Shown one piece after another: positions 38,050-47,765 of a stretch of DNA of 64,000 nt. Source of the stretch: Rhynchopus euleeides (lineage: Eukaryota > Euglenozoa > Diplonemea > Diplonemida > Diplonemidae); NCBI GenBank assembly GCA_963210315.1, contig OY723270.1, positions 1,178,001-1,242,000 on the forward strand. Direction: 5' to 3'. The translations under genes were made by a program, and so were the position numbers. A model generated the notes under the pieces. It was not told the DNA's origin, did not search any database, and worked only from the letters and a program-made list of their open reading frames with translations. Numbering within the stretch: position 1 is the first letter of the stretch; every line of letters begins with the position of its first letter.

Positions 38050-38535
38050 ATGGGTCTCACTACAAACAGGGTGTCTCCTCCGGCAATTGTGGAGGCGGCG
38101 GAGGGCGTCTTTAATCATGATATGGATGGGGTCATTCTGGACCTCGGGGGGGGTATGGGGGACAGGGCCCGGGCCCTCGGGCACGCGTACCAAAGAGAGT
38201 ACGTCAACCTCGAGCTGCGCAAGGATCTGGAGGGTATCTGCAAAATGCGTTATGCTATTTATGAAGAGCACAAGACAGTGGGCATGCCGTCCACCGTAAA
38301 GTATCAGTACAACATTACGACACACATGAAGGAGAGAGTAACCGACACCATGTCGGAGGGGCGGAAGCTCCTTGACAGGTCTGTCGAGAAATCTGTGCTG
38401 ATCCTGTGCTCTGATGCACACATTACCAGAGACTGGCTGGCGGAGGCGCCTCCGGAGGTGCCTCCGGAGGCGCCTCCGACCTCCTCCGGAGGAGGCCATT
38501 TTTGCTCCTCCGGAGGCCCGAGAGCCTTGTGCTAA
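38050..38535 (+). CDS. Small hypothetical protein, Gly-rich loop
   Basis: 161 residues from ATG 38050 to TAA 38533-38535. It shows VILDLGGGMGDRARALG followed by a predicted strand-turn with an acidic residue (YVNLELRKDL), which resembles motif I and II of Rossmann-fold methyltransferases. No other methyltransferase motif is recognised. Residues to ~135 have normal composition; the last ~25 are an EAPPEVPPEAPP / SSGGG repeat from CCTCCGGAGG palindromes. The frame extends upstream of 38050 through a repeat (37930-38010), so the start is uncertain. It may be a gene fragment. Confidence 0.35.
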   Translation: MGLTTNRVSPPAIVEAAEGVFNHDMDGVILDLGGGMGDRARALGHAYQREYVNLELRKDLEGICKMRYAIYEEHKTVGMPSTVKYQYNITTHMKERVTDTMSEGRKLLDRSVEKSVLILCSDAHITRDWLAEAPPEVPPEAPPTSSGGGHFCSSGGPRALC

Positions 38536-38540
38536 GTCAG

Positions 38541-38780
38541 TGACTTAAAACAAGCCGCCTTTTTGGCGTCGCCCAGCACGCGCACCACCCTCTACCACCC
38601 TCGACCACCGTCGACCACCCTCGACCACTCACGCCCACCCTCGCCCACACTCGCCTGCACTCGCCCTCGCCCACACTCGCCTGCACTCACCCTCGTCCAC
38701 CCTCGCCCGCACTCGCCTGCACTCGCCCACTCACGCCCACCTTCGCCCACCCTCGCCCAGAGGCGGCTTGTTTTAGGTCA
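38541..38780. mobile_element. 240-bp inverted-repeat element with a minisatellite core
   Basis: TGACTTAAAACAAGCCGCCT at the left and AGGCGGCTTGTTTTAGGTCA at the right enclose about 190 bp of CCACCCTCG / CTCGCCCACA repeats. No clear target duplication is seen. A related copy with only the left end is at 35554-35705. Confidence 0.65.
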
Positions 38781-39032
38781 ACGCATCACAAACAAAACAC
38801 GAGCGAAGAGCGGCTGTCCTGGAGTGTCGTTTTCCAAACAGTGCTGCACCGCACGGATTTATGGGATGCAACCAACACAGTCCCCTGCAAGGGATAGGTG
38901 TTGTTGGGTCCTCACACACCCACCCCTCCCAATCGGGTCGGGTGCATAGGACCCTCCCTTCACTTTCTTGCTGGTGTTGTACCACAGGCATGCCGCCCAC
39001 TTCCCCGCACTGCAGGTACCGGCTGAGGTGAG

Positions 39033-40340
39033 ATGGAAGCTTTTCTGGTGGAGGCCACCACCGGGGAGCAGCATGCAGTGGATATCGGTGTCGACGACCT
39101 CGCAGAGGCGGTGAAGAGTGTCGCACACGCGGCGTTCTGCTTCCCTCCCGATTCGGAGCCGTCCGACCTGCAGCTGCTGTTCGAGGGCGAGGTGCTGTGC
39201 GATGAGGAGCCGCTGAGCAGCGCAGGTGTGCACGGCGGGTGCGACATCGTCGTGGAACTGACGCCCCACCGCTTCCTGGATGCGCTGCGCACGGGCACGA
39301 GCACATTGCGGGACGTGCCGTTATGGGTGCGCGCACAGCACAGTGTGGTCCTCGCTGCTGTTGCTGTAGACCCGCATGCCTTCCAGTTTGCACACGAGTC
39401 TTTGCAGGCTGACAGGACCATCGCACTTGCGGCAGCCAAGGCCAGTCAGCATGTGATGCCGTACCTGCACAAATCCCTGAAGGCTGACAGGGAGGTTGTT
39501 CTCGAGGTGGTTGCCAGAAACGCGAATGCTCTGAAGTCTGCGCACAAATCCCTGAAGGCTGATCGGGACTTCATCCTTCAGGTCAAAGAGCGGAACCCGG
39601 AGGCCTTGCAATACGCACACAGCTCCCTGCTGCAGGACAGATACATCTTCCTCGGGGCTCTGCAGCACTCCCCGAGGCTCTGGCACTCCGCCCACGATTC
39701 CCTGTCGCAAGATCCAGAAGTCGCTCTTGCTGCTGCTGAATTTTATCCCTGGGCTTTGCGTTGTTCTGGTATTGCTGACTCGCCAGACCTGGTGCGGAAG
39801 GCGCTGAAAATGTATCCCAATTCACTGCAATACATGCATGTCTCTGTTCGGGAGACTAAGGAATACGTCCTTGCTGCTGTAAGGGACAACCCGGAGGCAG
39901 TGGAATATGCCTCACTCGCCCTCCAGTCTGACAGTGATATTCTTTTCGCCGCCCTCGATCACGTTGGAAATGCGTTGTCCCTGAAAGAGTTTTTGGAGCG
40001 GCACAGGCTTTGGTATAAGAACAGGGAAGTTGCTTTGAGGGTTGTGTCCACATACCCCAAAGCTCTCGACTGTGACTGGAGGGTTGACAAGAAGATCCTT
40101 GCCGATGCGGTGCATCTGAACCCTGCCGCCTTGCGCCGTGTGCCGAGATGGGTTTGCGACTGGCCATTCATCGTGTCTGTCATCAGGAGGACCCCTCTTG
40201 CGTTGCAGCATGTCTCCAGAATGTATGCGGACAACAGAGAGCTCAATCTTCTGGCGGTTGCTCAGGACCCTGCCGCCTTCCAGTATGTGCATGACTCCCT
40301 GAAGGACGACCCTGAGATTGTGGCTGCAGCAGCACGATAG
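39033..40340 (+). CDS. Ubiquitin-like domain plus DUF4116-type repeat protein
   Basis: 435 residues from ATG 39033 to a stop at 40338-40340. Residues ~1-76 look ubiquitin-like: a beta-hairpin start, DLQLLFEGEVLCDEEPLSSA matching the ubiquitin K48/G-region pattern, and HGGCDIVVEL. From ~85 to the end are about thirteen 24- to 25-residue helical units of the form D-R-x3-L-x-A-V-x-x-N-P-x-A-L-x-x-A-H-x-S-L (for example ADREVVLEVVARNANALKSA). This is the DUF4116 pattern, a repeat of unknown function abundant in several algae and other protists. It probably acts as a helical scaffold, with the ubiquitin-like head giving a possible link to proteasome or ubiquitin handling (inference). It is a complete single-exon frame with plain codon use. 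Confidence 0.8.
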   Translation: MEAFLVEATTGEQHAVDIGVDDLAEAVKSVAHAAFCFPPDSEPSDLQLLFEGEVLCDEEPLSSAGVHGGCDIVVELTPHRFLDALRTGTSTLRDVPLWVRAQHSVVLAAVAVDPHAFQFAHESLQADRTIALAAAKASQHVMPYLHKSLKADREVVLEVVARNANALKSAHKSLKADRDFILQVKERNPEALQYAHSSLLQDRYIFLGALQHSPRLWHSAHDSLSQDPEVALAAAEFYPWALRCSGIADSPDLVRKALKMYPNSLQYMHVSVRETKEYVLAAVRDNPEAVEYASLALQSDSDILFAALDHVGNALSLKEFLERHRLWYKNREVALRVVSTYPKALDCDWRVDKKILADAVHLNPAALRRVPRWVCDWPFIVSVIRRTPLALQHVSRMYADNRELNLLAVAQDPAAFQYVHDSLKDDPEIVAAAAR

Positions 40341-40912
40341 GCAAGACACCGCCAACACCGCCTGTTCTCCCTCCTGCACGCATGCTTGCATGAGTGCAGG
40401 AGGGATGAGCTGCCTGATCTGAGGTGTTGGAGCAGCAACAGCTTTGACAGGACGGCATGCAGCAGGTGCGTCCCGCATGCTATGCTTCTCCAGGCCGCCC
40501 ATCCCCTGACAACCCAACCCACCCCGCGCCTGCATGGCCTCCCGCCAGGCTGATCCGGCCGTCATTGCGCTACTCTCAATACCCACACATCCCCAGTGGC
40601 TTCCCAGCAACCTGTGGCCTGTGGCTGCCCCCCTCTTTATCTGGTGTGGTGGCTACAAAAAGGACTAACGCTGCAAGAAGGTGCTGGGAGACTTACTTTT
40701 CCATTCACTCTCGACGATCAAACCCCCCCTGCTGCCCACACCTGCCTTGACGTAAGCCCCGCAGGAGAAGCCGTCGCCCTGGTGCCCAGAGCAGACTGCA
40801 TAAGGTGCCGGGTCCGATGCCTCACGCAACCACCCGCATCTCACTCCCTGCGGATAGCCTGGATGGGGGGTCGGCGCTATGCCTTCCATTTCTGTGTCAC
40901 CCACCCCTTCCT
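40341..40912. other. No gene; one dispersed repeat
   Basis: 40643-40745 (GGCTACAAAAAGGACTAACG, GAAGGTGCTGGGAGACTTAC, TTTTCCATTCACTCTCGACG) matches 53497-53590. A weaker match continues to 40905 against 53620-53700. The start of this stretch is presumably the 3' UTR of the DUF4116-type gene. Confidence 0.55.
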
Positions 40913-40914
40913 TA

Positions 40915-43583
40915 CAGGGGGGGGTCAAATAAACGTACTTAGTACTACTATTCGGCGAACGCGCGGGCCTAAATCGACCTCGCCAGAAAATTAATAAATA
41001 GTTTGCGAGCGAATAGACGTACTAAGTACGTCTATTCAACTTTTCCTAAAAACGCTGTTTGCAGGGGCTCTGCGGGGCTGTTTGGTCCACCAGGGGCGCG
41101 CTGGTCACTGCTGTCGTCCGTCTCTCACTTCTTCTGCCTTCCGGTCGAGTATCCGCTCTGTTCTCGTCCTACCACTCGCCCCTCATTTGGTTTCGTACCG
41201 TTTTGATTTGTATTGCCCCCCCCCCCCCCCCCTGGTTGACATTCTTGTTGAGTTAGTGAAAGCATACACAGTTCATCAGAGCTGTCAGCTTCACTGTCGG
41301 TGGTTGGTTGGTGCGTTGATGCTTAAAAAAAAGATGTGAAAAAGACAAGCCACAACCAGCACGCCCCAACTTACTTCTTCTTCAAGTTCTTGGGCTTGCT
41401 GGGGCAAGTCTGCATGTTGTGCCCAGGCTTCCTACACCCTTTGCAGAGCCTGCGGTGTTTGTTGGGAGTCTGGGTGGTCGGGGACGCTGCGCGCTTCTTT
41501 TCGGAGGACTGGGAGGACTGGGAAGGCTGTGTCTGTGTGAGAGAGTTCACACGAACCGGCTTCGCCCATGCCAAGATGCTTGTCTGTTGGGTTGGCTGAG
41601 ACACAACTTTCTTTTGGGTGGACTGCTTCTCTGTGCTCTCTTTTGCCTTCCCGTCCAACCCAGGTTCAAGGTCCGCACCACCAGCCTCAGGGGATGTTTC
41701 TGTGCTTGGTGCGAAGGTGAGGTCCGGACAAAGGGAGCTCTTCACGAACCCGTCCTCCTCACCCGACACCTTCAGCACGTACCCCATATCCCGCAAGCGC
41801 TGGGCTACCACCTCCCCCCTCACACTTTCCACCGACTTTCCCCAAACAGCTCCAACAGAGGTGCACATGGCCTCGCGGTACCACCTCTCTGTGAAGCGAC
41901 AATCCTGGCGAAAACCTTCGGCTGTTGATTTCTTTATCTCGAGACGGGCTTTGTCCTTGAGCCCTTCCAGGTGAGTGTGGAAGGCAGCCTTGAATGGTGC
42001 AAATGCATGCACATCAAGGTACTGCACTGTTCCTGTCAACCCACCTGGAATGACCGCTGACTTCGCCCCCGTCTTCCTGTGCAAGTACGCAACATTTTTT
42101 GGTGCAATGTGTGTTGTCGCCGAGTCATAAATGACAAGCACGTTTTTGTTTTTGCAAATGGGGGCCAAGACGCTGTCAATCCACCACCGCCACTCGGCTT
42201 CTTTGACCCAGCCGGTTTTCTGGAAAGTACAGTTAACCCCCGAGTCTTTGTGAATCTGATGCTCCTCCTTCTTTATCCTCTCGCCCGCACCTTTAAAAAC
42301 GATCGACTGCTTTGTCGCAAGAATGGTCCTGTCTTTCACACTGAACGTGACAGCACCAATCAACGTGGCAAATCTATTTTTTCCAGCATCGGTATCGACC
42401 ACGATGTTGGTGTCAGTGGTGTAGCACAACAGTTTGTCCCTGCGGGTAGAGCTCTTGTACAAGGCAGACTCATCCACATTCACAACCAGGTCAAAAGTAC
42501 CAAAGGGGTTGTGCAGCAGCTCGGACCCGATGGAGAGGCGTCTGATGGTGGACCAGAAGCTGTGCAACTGGACCCGGGCTTTTTCAAGAGAAAGCTTGGC
42601 AATGCGCGAAGTACGAAATTGAAACTTGTTTCTCCTGGCCCAACCGTCGATCCACTCCACCGAAGCCTGGAAGCCTTTCGGGAAGGGAACAAAGGACATG
42701 GCAAGCTCCTTGATTTTGCGGCGCGTCGTTGGCAAGTCGTTCTTCCGCCGTTCTCCCACTTCTTTAAGCACGTGGGCCTCCACCTCAGGAAAGAAACACG
42801 ACCTCCCCCTCCCCGCCTTTCTTTTGGCATGTGTTTTTCCGCAGCTGGTCCTCGAAGGCTACATCTATGGTGAGGTGTGTCTGGGGCCATCCGTCCACAT
42901 CTTCTCGTTGGTGGTAGGGACTGCGGACGCCGTAGATGAGGAGTCGTTTAATGCGCGCCGCTCTTCAGCAGTGATTTTGACGCCTCTGGACCCCAGGAGT
43001 TTGCGGGTTTCCGGTTTTGCGGTCTTCAGCAGTGGTTCTGATGCCTCTGGACCGCAGGAGTTTGCGGGTTCGCTGGTTTCCCGTCCGTATGTGTCTGAGG
43101 GGGGATGCCCCGATTCCCTTCGTCACGACATATCTTTGAGCGTAGGTCACTTCCCCCCTCTACGGACCCCGTGCACCCTGGTTCCCCTAAGTGGCACCAA
43201 TAGACCCCGTTGTCCCCATTCCTTGCCCCAAAGTTTGCAGATTTGTGTGTCTCCAAAAAGAAAGAGTCCGGGTTTTGTTTGTGCGCACGAGCGGCAGTGT
43301 GTTGTGGCCCCTGTGAAGGGCGTTGCTGTGATAAAAGTGGTTTTGTGTTGCTCACTCAAAACACACTGCGCGCGGGTACGCTCCCACTGACTCTTTCGCT
43401 GTGACAAGCAAGCTTGTTTGGGCAAAAATCTCAAAAAAAACGAAAAATTTCCCCAAAAAAAAGGGTGAAAAGTAAGTACTACTATTCAACGGCCCAACGT
43501 GCCCCAGAGCCCCAAAAAAATAAGTACTACTATTCGGCTAAGTACTACTATTCAACTAAGTACGTTTATTTGACCCCCCCCTG
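40915..43583 (-). mobile_element. pogo/Tigger-type DNA transposon
   Basis: 2669 bp with identical 29-bp inverted ends beginning CAGGGGGGGGTCAAATAAAC, flanked by TA at 40913-40914 and 43584-43585. The direct motif TACTACTATTC occurs once near the left end (40943) and three times near the right (43478, 43525, 43543), spaced as possible transposase sites. A perfect 27-bp palindrome (GAATAGACGTACT, A, AGTACGTCTATTC) lies at 41011-41037. It encodes one long transposase frame on the minus strand. Identical ends and a long open frame suggest recent activity. Confidence 0.9.
41371..42783 (-). CDS. pogo/Tigger-type DDE transposase with C-terminal zinc knuckle
   Basis: 470 residues from the first ATG. 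An N-terminal CENP-B/Tc5-like helix-turn-helix remnant (SVEWIDGWARRNKFQFRTSR, ~41-60) is followed by the DDE_1 catalytic core: D104 in VNVDESALY, D220 in LVIYDSATTH, and D257 in LTGTVQYLDVHAFAPFK, a spacing of 36 typical of pogo. The C-terminus is Ser/Gln/Lys-rich (~365-440) and then has a CCHC knuckle, C-x2-C-x4-H-x4-C (CKGCRKPGHNMQTC), unusual for this family. The first helix-turn-helix of a full CENP-B-type head is not in this frame. The 770 bp between 42784 and the right end could hold an upstream exon or the lost N-terminus. Confidence 0.85.
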   Translation of the reverse strand: MEAHVLKEVGERRKNDLPTTRRKIKELAMSFVPFPKGFQASVEWIDGWARRNKFQFRTSRIAKLSLEKARVQLHSFWSTIRRLSIGSELLHNPFGTFDLVVNVDESALYKSSTRRDKLLCYTTDTNIVVDTDAGKNRFATLIGAVTFSVKDRTILATKQSIVFKGAGERIKKEEHQIHKDSGVNCTFQKTGWVKEAEWRWWIDSVLAPICKNKNVLVIYDSATTHIAPKNVAYLHRKTGAKSAVIPGGLTGTVQYLDVHAFAPFKAAFHTHLEGLKDKARLEIKKSTAEGFRQDCRFTERWYREAMCTSVGAVWGKSVESVRGEVVAQRLRDMGYVLKVSGEEDGFVKSSLCPDLTFAPSTETSPEAGGADLEPGLDGKAKESTEKQSTQKKVVSQPTQQTSILAWAKPVRVNSLTQTQPSQSSQSSEKKRAASPTTQTPNKHRRLCKGCRKPGHNMQTCPSKPKNLKKK

Positions 43584-43585
43584 TA

Positions 43586-44140
43586 AGTTAACTTGTTTTG
43601 GAGTTGTGCTAACAACGCAGATCATGCAGGACACACCACACCCGCAGCATGCGTGTGGGGGTGTTCTCGCGATCGAGGAATACCCGCTGGTTCTTCTGAT
43701 TTGCAGACGCGTGGTTTTGAGCAGCTCAGCTGTGTCTCGGTGCCAGGGAGCGAGCTCGTGTCTTGTTTTTTTTTCTTGCTGTTGGGGCGTGACATGCCCC
43801 CTGTTGCCATCCCACTCGGGGAAGGATGGAATCACCAGCCGCCCACCTCTCAGCGCTTCTCATCAGGCGACTGGGGGAGCTTGCCCCTGGCTGCGTGTTC
43901 TCCCCTCGGTGTTTGCCTCGCTGGCCACTGGATGCTCCTGCAGGATGCCACCCCACCCCACCCCTTATGTGCCCCGACACGTTGCTTTACTTTGCTGCTC
44001 ACCGCCTGCATGCCTTCCTCTCCGAGCAGGGGTTGTTGTTGGCTGTGGCGTTGGTTCTTGGAGCTGGCATCATGGCATCATGGCACTGCGCAGTGCAGCC
44101 ATACACCCCCCATACACAACAACCCCCGTTGTAAACCATG
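43586..44140. other. No convincing gene
   Basis: Short open frames on both strands, Cys/Pro-rich, without a recognisable family. Confidence 0.35.
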
Positions 44141-44145
44141 AGTGT

Positions 44146-44275
44146 GGCTAGACACCCCCAGGCGGGGGCAACCCACCTTAAAAAATGCTATCAACACCCA
44201 ACAGACACCACACTCGCGTGGGTCAAGACTCCAGACTGAGTGCGCGACGCAAACTCTCGCTTCAAACACAGACAC
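44146..44275 (+). repeat. SINE/LINE-tail-like repeat copy
   Basis: 44146-44200 (GGCTAG…GGCAACCCACCTTAAAAA, ATGCTATCAACACC) resembles the LINE 3' tail. 44215-44272 (GTGGGTCAAGACTCCAGACT, GAGTGCGCGACGCAAACTCT, TTCAAACAC) matches 55643-55690, which looks like a tRNA-derived head with a B-box-like GTTTCAAAC. Here the order is tail then head, the reverse of 55.6 kb. Confidence 0.5.
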
Positions 44276-44445
44276 GCACCACCTCCCCCAACAGGGCTCC
44301 ATATCTGCTGCAGCCCCCCAACGCCCGAGCGTGGGAAGGGGGTAGGGCGCTTGGACACACACCCCATCCCCTAGCCCCGCCCCACCCCCTCCCCAGCCCA
44401 CCCCACCCCCTGCGGGGGTCGGCCGGGGGGAAATCCGGTAGAAGT

Positions 44446-46524
44446 ATGTTGTCGCTATCATGCGGGCATGAGTACTGCTTCACATGCGCTGAGACGTACT
44501 GGTTGCATGCGTCTGTCCGGATGGAGGGCGAGGCGCAGATGCGGCAGAGGGTGTGGGAGGAGCGGATAGCCTCCCTCGAGAAGAAGCTCGGGCGCGGCAT
44601 GCGGGAGCAGGGGGAGTCGCTGGCCTACACGATCCAATCCCTCCAGGACCGCATATATGACCTCGAGTCGGCTGCAGGCGCCTCCTCCGCTAACCCCAAC
44701 GGCGCGCCGCACCACAGCCACAGCCACCCGCAACACCGCCACCGCCACCACACCCCGGCGTCGCCCTCCGCCATATCGCATAGTGACAGCTGCGATGCCT
44801 ACCCGCCGTGGGGGAATGTCTCCCCGATGCACGGTGCGGCGCATACCCAGGGGTCTTCAGCCTCTGCTGCACAGCACCCCGGCGAGAGAGGGCACGCTGC
44901 AGGAGGGGGTGGTGGGTGTCCCCCGTCCCCTGCGCATTCCTCCTGCTCCGCTGGGGGTGGGAGCGGGGTGAGCCCCGCGCCTGAGGATTGCGGCGGTGCC
45001 GAGGTGTACCCGGGGCACAGCGCGGCGGGGGCGGGGGCGCGTGTTGGGGGTGGCGGCAGCAGCACCACGCACGCCCCAACCCCGGCCCCGGAGCCGAGCC
45101 GTGGCGGTTCTGCGGGGTGGGGCGGTGGAGGTGTGACATCCGGTGGGCAGGCGGTGGCAGCTCCGCCTTCCTCCTCCTCCTCCTCTGGAACCCAGCCCGA
45201 GGCGTCGGCACCGCCGCTTACGGCTGAGGTGGGGGGTGCGGTGACGAGCGCCGTGCCGAAGCCGCAGGGGAAGAAGGCTGAGAAGGTTGAAAAATCTGAA
45301 AAGGCAGAGAAGGGCGACAAGGGTGGGAAGGCGGCTGCAGCACCCACCGCGCCTGCCCCATCCAAGGCACCGAAGGAGAAGAAGGCGGAGGAGAAGGCTG
45401 TGAAGAGCGCCGTGGAGGCTACGGCACCCCCGGCGCCTCCAGCTCCGGCTCCCGCAGCAGCAGCTGCCACCACCGTGACAGCCGCGACTGCCCTGCAGAA
45501 GGCAGCAGCGCGGATCGCAGCTCCGCAGGCTGTCCGCCCTGTTGTGGTGAAGGCACCCATGACGATCGATACCGGGAAACCCCCCAACCCGAAGGATGTC
45601 GCGACCTACTTCAAAGACCTGAAGGAATTGGATGCGATCATCAAAATCGTGTTGCTGCGGGGGCAGCAGGTCCCCGAGGCTTTCTTCCGTGCTGGGGGGA
45701 GGACAGCCCGGGTCCTGGGGAAGCACAGCTACGACCAGGGCAGCACAACGTATATCCTGCTGGACCCGCTGCACCAGCTCCCCGGGAAATACATTGAGAA
45801 GACCCACAGGATGGTGGAGTTCCGCGGGTTCACCCTCTACATCAAGACGCACGACTGCCCCAACGGCTACCAGGACAAGACGAGCTCCATCCTCGACAAC
45901 AGGGAGTACGACACGCAGGGGCTGGCCATGGGTTGCTCCGTCACCTTCTCCCTCAAGATCCTGAAGAACCAAAAAAACCCAGGTGCGGTGCCCTTTGCGG
46001 AGGATGTGTGCGTCACAGGGGAAGCTCAGGTGGATCACTCGATAGAGGTGACGCAGGATATCTCCATTCGGAGGAAGGACAAGACTACCTCCTGGGGGTT
46101 CGAGCTGGGGCCCGGGAACAGGGTGGAGAAGGTGCCGACGAAGGGGCTGGCGTATATTGCAGGGATGCGGAAGCGGATGATTGTGTTGAACCCGCCGGAT
46201 CTGAAGAAGCCAGGGCTTGCCCTGCAGGTGAAGGTGGTAGTGCCGGCATTCAACCAGGCGGATGCGGTGCGTGTCCCAGGCAAAATCGAGGAGTGGTACC
46301 CCCAGCAGCGAGGGTTTGCCAAGCTCCGCAACCCGACTTACATCGGGGGGCGTGCCGTGCATGACATGCGCGATCGGTCGCAATACGTAAACCTCCCCAA
46401 CGACAAGTGCCTCAAGGATGGTGTGACCCTCCAAAAGGATGACATCGTCGAATGCTTCCTGTCCCCCAGCAAAGACGGCAAGCAATTCCTCTATGCACGT
46501 GATGTAATGAAGCCCACACAGTAG
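44446..46524 (+). CDS. Hypothetical protein: partial RING motif, low-complexity middle, cold-shock-like C-terminus
   Basis: The frame is open from ATG 44185, but 44185-44275 is repeat DNA, so ATG 44446 is preferred (692 residues). It begins LSCGHEYCFTCAETYW, which fits the second half of a RING finger; the first zinc ligands are missing and may lie in an upstream exon. A coiled-coil segment (~25-70) follows, then His-, Gly/Ser- and Lys/Ala-rich linkers (to ~375). The last ~310 residues are globular and Pro/Ala-poor. Within them, RKDKTTSWGFELGPG…GLAYIAG is faintly PDZ-like. The end (GKIEEWYPQQRGFAKLRNP… VTLQKDDIVECFLSPSKDG) fits a cold-shock fold with GFAKL in the RNP1 position. An RNA-related role is inference. 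It ends with TAG at 46522-46524. Confidence 0.65.
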   Translation: MLSLSCGHEYCFTCAETYWLHASVRMEGEAQMRQRVWEERIASLEKKLGRGMREQGESLAYTIQSLQDRIYDLESAAGASSANPNGAPHHSHSHPQHRHRHHTPASPSAISHSDSCDAYPPWGNVSPMHGAAHTQGSSASAAQHPGERGHAAGGGGGCPPSPAHSSCSAGGGSGVSPAPEDCGGAEVYPGHSAAGAGARVGGGGSSTTHAPTPAPEPSRGGSAGWGGGGVTSGGQAVAAPPSSSSSSGTQPEASAPPLTAEVGGAVTSAVPKPQGKKAEKVEKSEKAEKGDKGGKAAAAPTAPAPSKAPKEKKAEEKAVKSAVEATAPPAPPAPAPAAAAATTVTAATALQKAAARIAAPQAVRPVVVKAPMTIDTGKPPNPKDVATYFKDLKELDAIIKIVLLRGQQVPEAFFRAGGRTARVLGKHSYDQGSTTYILLDPLHQLPGKYIEKTHRMVEFRGFTLYIKTHDCPNGYQDKTSSILDNREYDTQGLAMGCSVTFSLKILKNQKNPGAVPFAEDVCVTGEAQVDHSIEVTQDISIRRKDKTTSWGFELGPGNRVEKVPTKGLAYIAGMRKRMIVLNPPDLKKPGLALQVKVVVPAFNQADAVRVPGKIEEWYPQQRGFAKLRNPTYIGGRAVHDMRDRSQYVNLPNDKCLKDGVTLQKDDIVECFLSPSKDGKQFLYARDVMKPTQ

Positions 46525-47480
46525 GGTGGGGTGGGGTGGGGGGTGTGGTGTAGTGCGTCGGGATGACGAAGGCAGGGGAGCAGGGAGGAAGGGGGGGGGG
46601 AGGGGATGATGACTCCTCTGGTTTTGGTTGGGGGTGGAGAAGACGAGGGGGGCGAGAGGTGCAAAACAACATCTCGGGGGGGGGGGGGGTGGTGGTGGTG
46701 GTGGGGGGGGGGGGAGGGGGTAGTGTCTGTCAGGTGTGGCTCTATTTTGGGGGTATTTTGGCCAATTTTCGAAATCCTATTTTGGTTTTTTTGCACTTTT
46801 TTTGGGTGCTTTTTTGCACGATTTCTGTGCCTCAGACACAGATTTTGGTGTGATTTTTGCGCTATTTTGATTCACTCGGCCTGACCGATGCATACGATTC
46901 GAAAAAATGGCGAAAAAATCGCTATCAACAACGGTGAACGAATGGAGGTAGATGGGGAAGTGGAAGGACACAGCACGCCCTCCCACTGCTCGCCATCTGT
47001 ACACTACCTCTCTGTTCAAGGCGGTCAGTGTCACTTGATGGCGCTGCACACAAATCACTGCTACATCCCAGGGCGCCTTCCCTTGTGAGAATAGCGGAAC
47101 TTCTGCGGTTGCAGTTTGGTGGTTGAGGCCGGCGGTGATATCACTTTGGTGACTGTGCTTCCTTCCCCCTGAGCTCGATCAGATCCAGGTCGACCTGGTG
47201 CTGCGTGGCTCCTGGTGTGTTATCTCTTTGCTTCCTCGCACACATACACGTGGTTCCGCGAATCGCCACGGATGCCCACCAAGTCGAACCCGAAACATGA
47301 TCACGGGCCCACGACGACCCTTTCGAGATGTCATGGCCGCAAGCCCGCAAACCCGATCGCATTCGCAAGGTGGTTCGTCTCTTAGAGATCAGTGCTCGGG
47401 CCCAGCCTCCCGCGAGGGTGCTGGAACCGACATGCCGCAGCCCCGTACGCGCAAGGGCTTGGCTCCAAGACCAGGCACAT
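46525..47480. other. No convincing gene; G-rich tract
   Basis: 46525-46735 is G-rich (GGTGGGGTGGGG, GGTGGTGGTGG, long G runs) with quadruplex potential and probably the 3' UTR of the preceding gene. The rest is T-rich and then mixed, with short frames only. Confidence 0.45.
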
Positions 47481-47705
47481 GCCACAGGGGGGTGTGGGGG
47501 GCGGAGCCCCCCAGCCGCCGGAGGCCACGGTAGCGAACGTCTGTTGGCCTGGCTCCATAGTCGCATACGCTCAAGTACAACACAACTGACAGATAGCACA
47601 TGTCGCATGGGGGGACGATAAATTGTCGCGCAAAGACACGCCACAGGGGGGTCTGGGGGGCGGAGCCCCCCAGCCGCCGGAGGCCACGGTAGTGAACATC
47701 TGTTG
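47480..47705 (-). repeat. Two inverted GC-hairpin units
   Basis: 47485-47535 and 47640-47705 are minus-strand copies of the GAACAGATGTTCACTACCG / CTGGGGGGC-hairpin unit described at 5449. The first has a CTACCG variant (GCTACCGTGGCC). Confidence 0.75.
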
Positions 47706-47765
47706 GTTTGAGCTCGAGAGCAAGCCTCTCACACCACCGCCCTCCGACCCCCCTCTCCACCCCCC

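Noticed and set aside
44857-46485. 542-residue minus-strand frame
   Set aside because: Antisense shadow of the RING/cold-shock-like gene; the sense frame has the sensible C-terminal domain.
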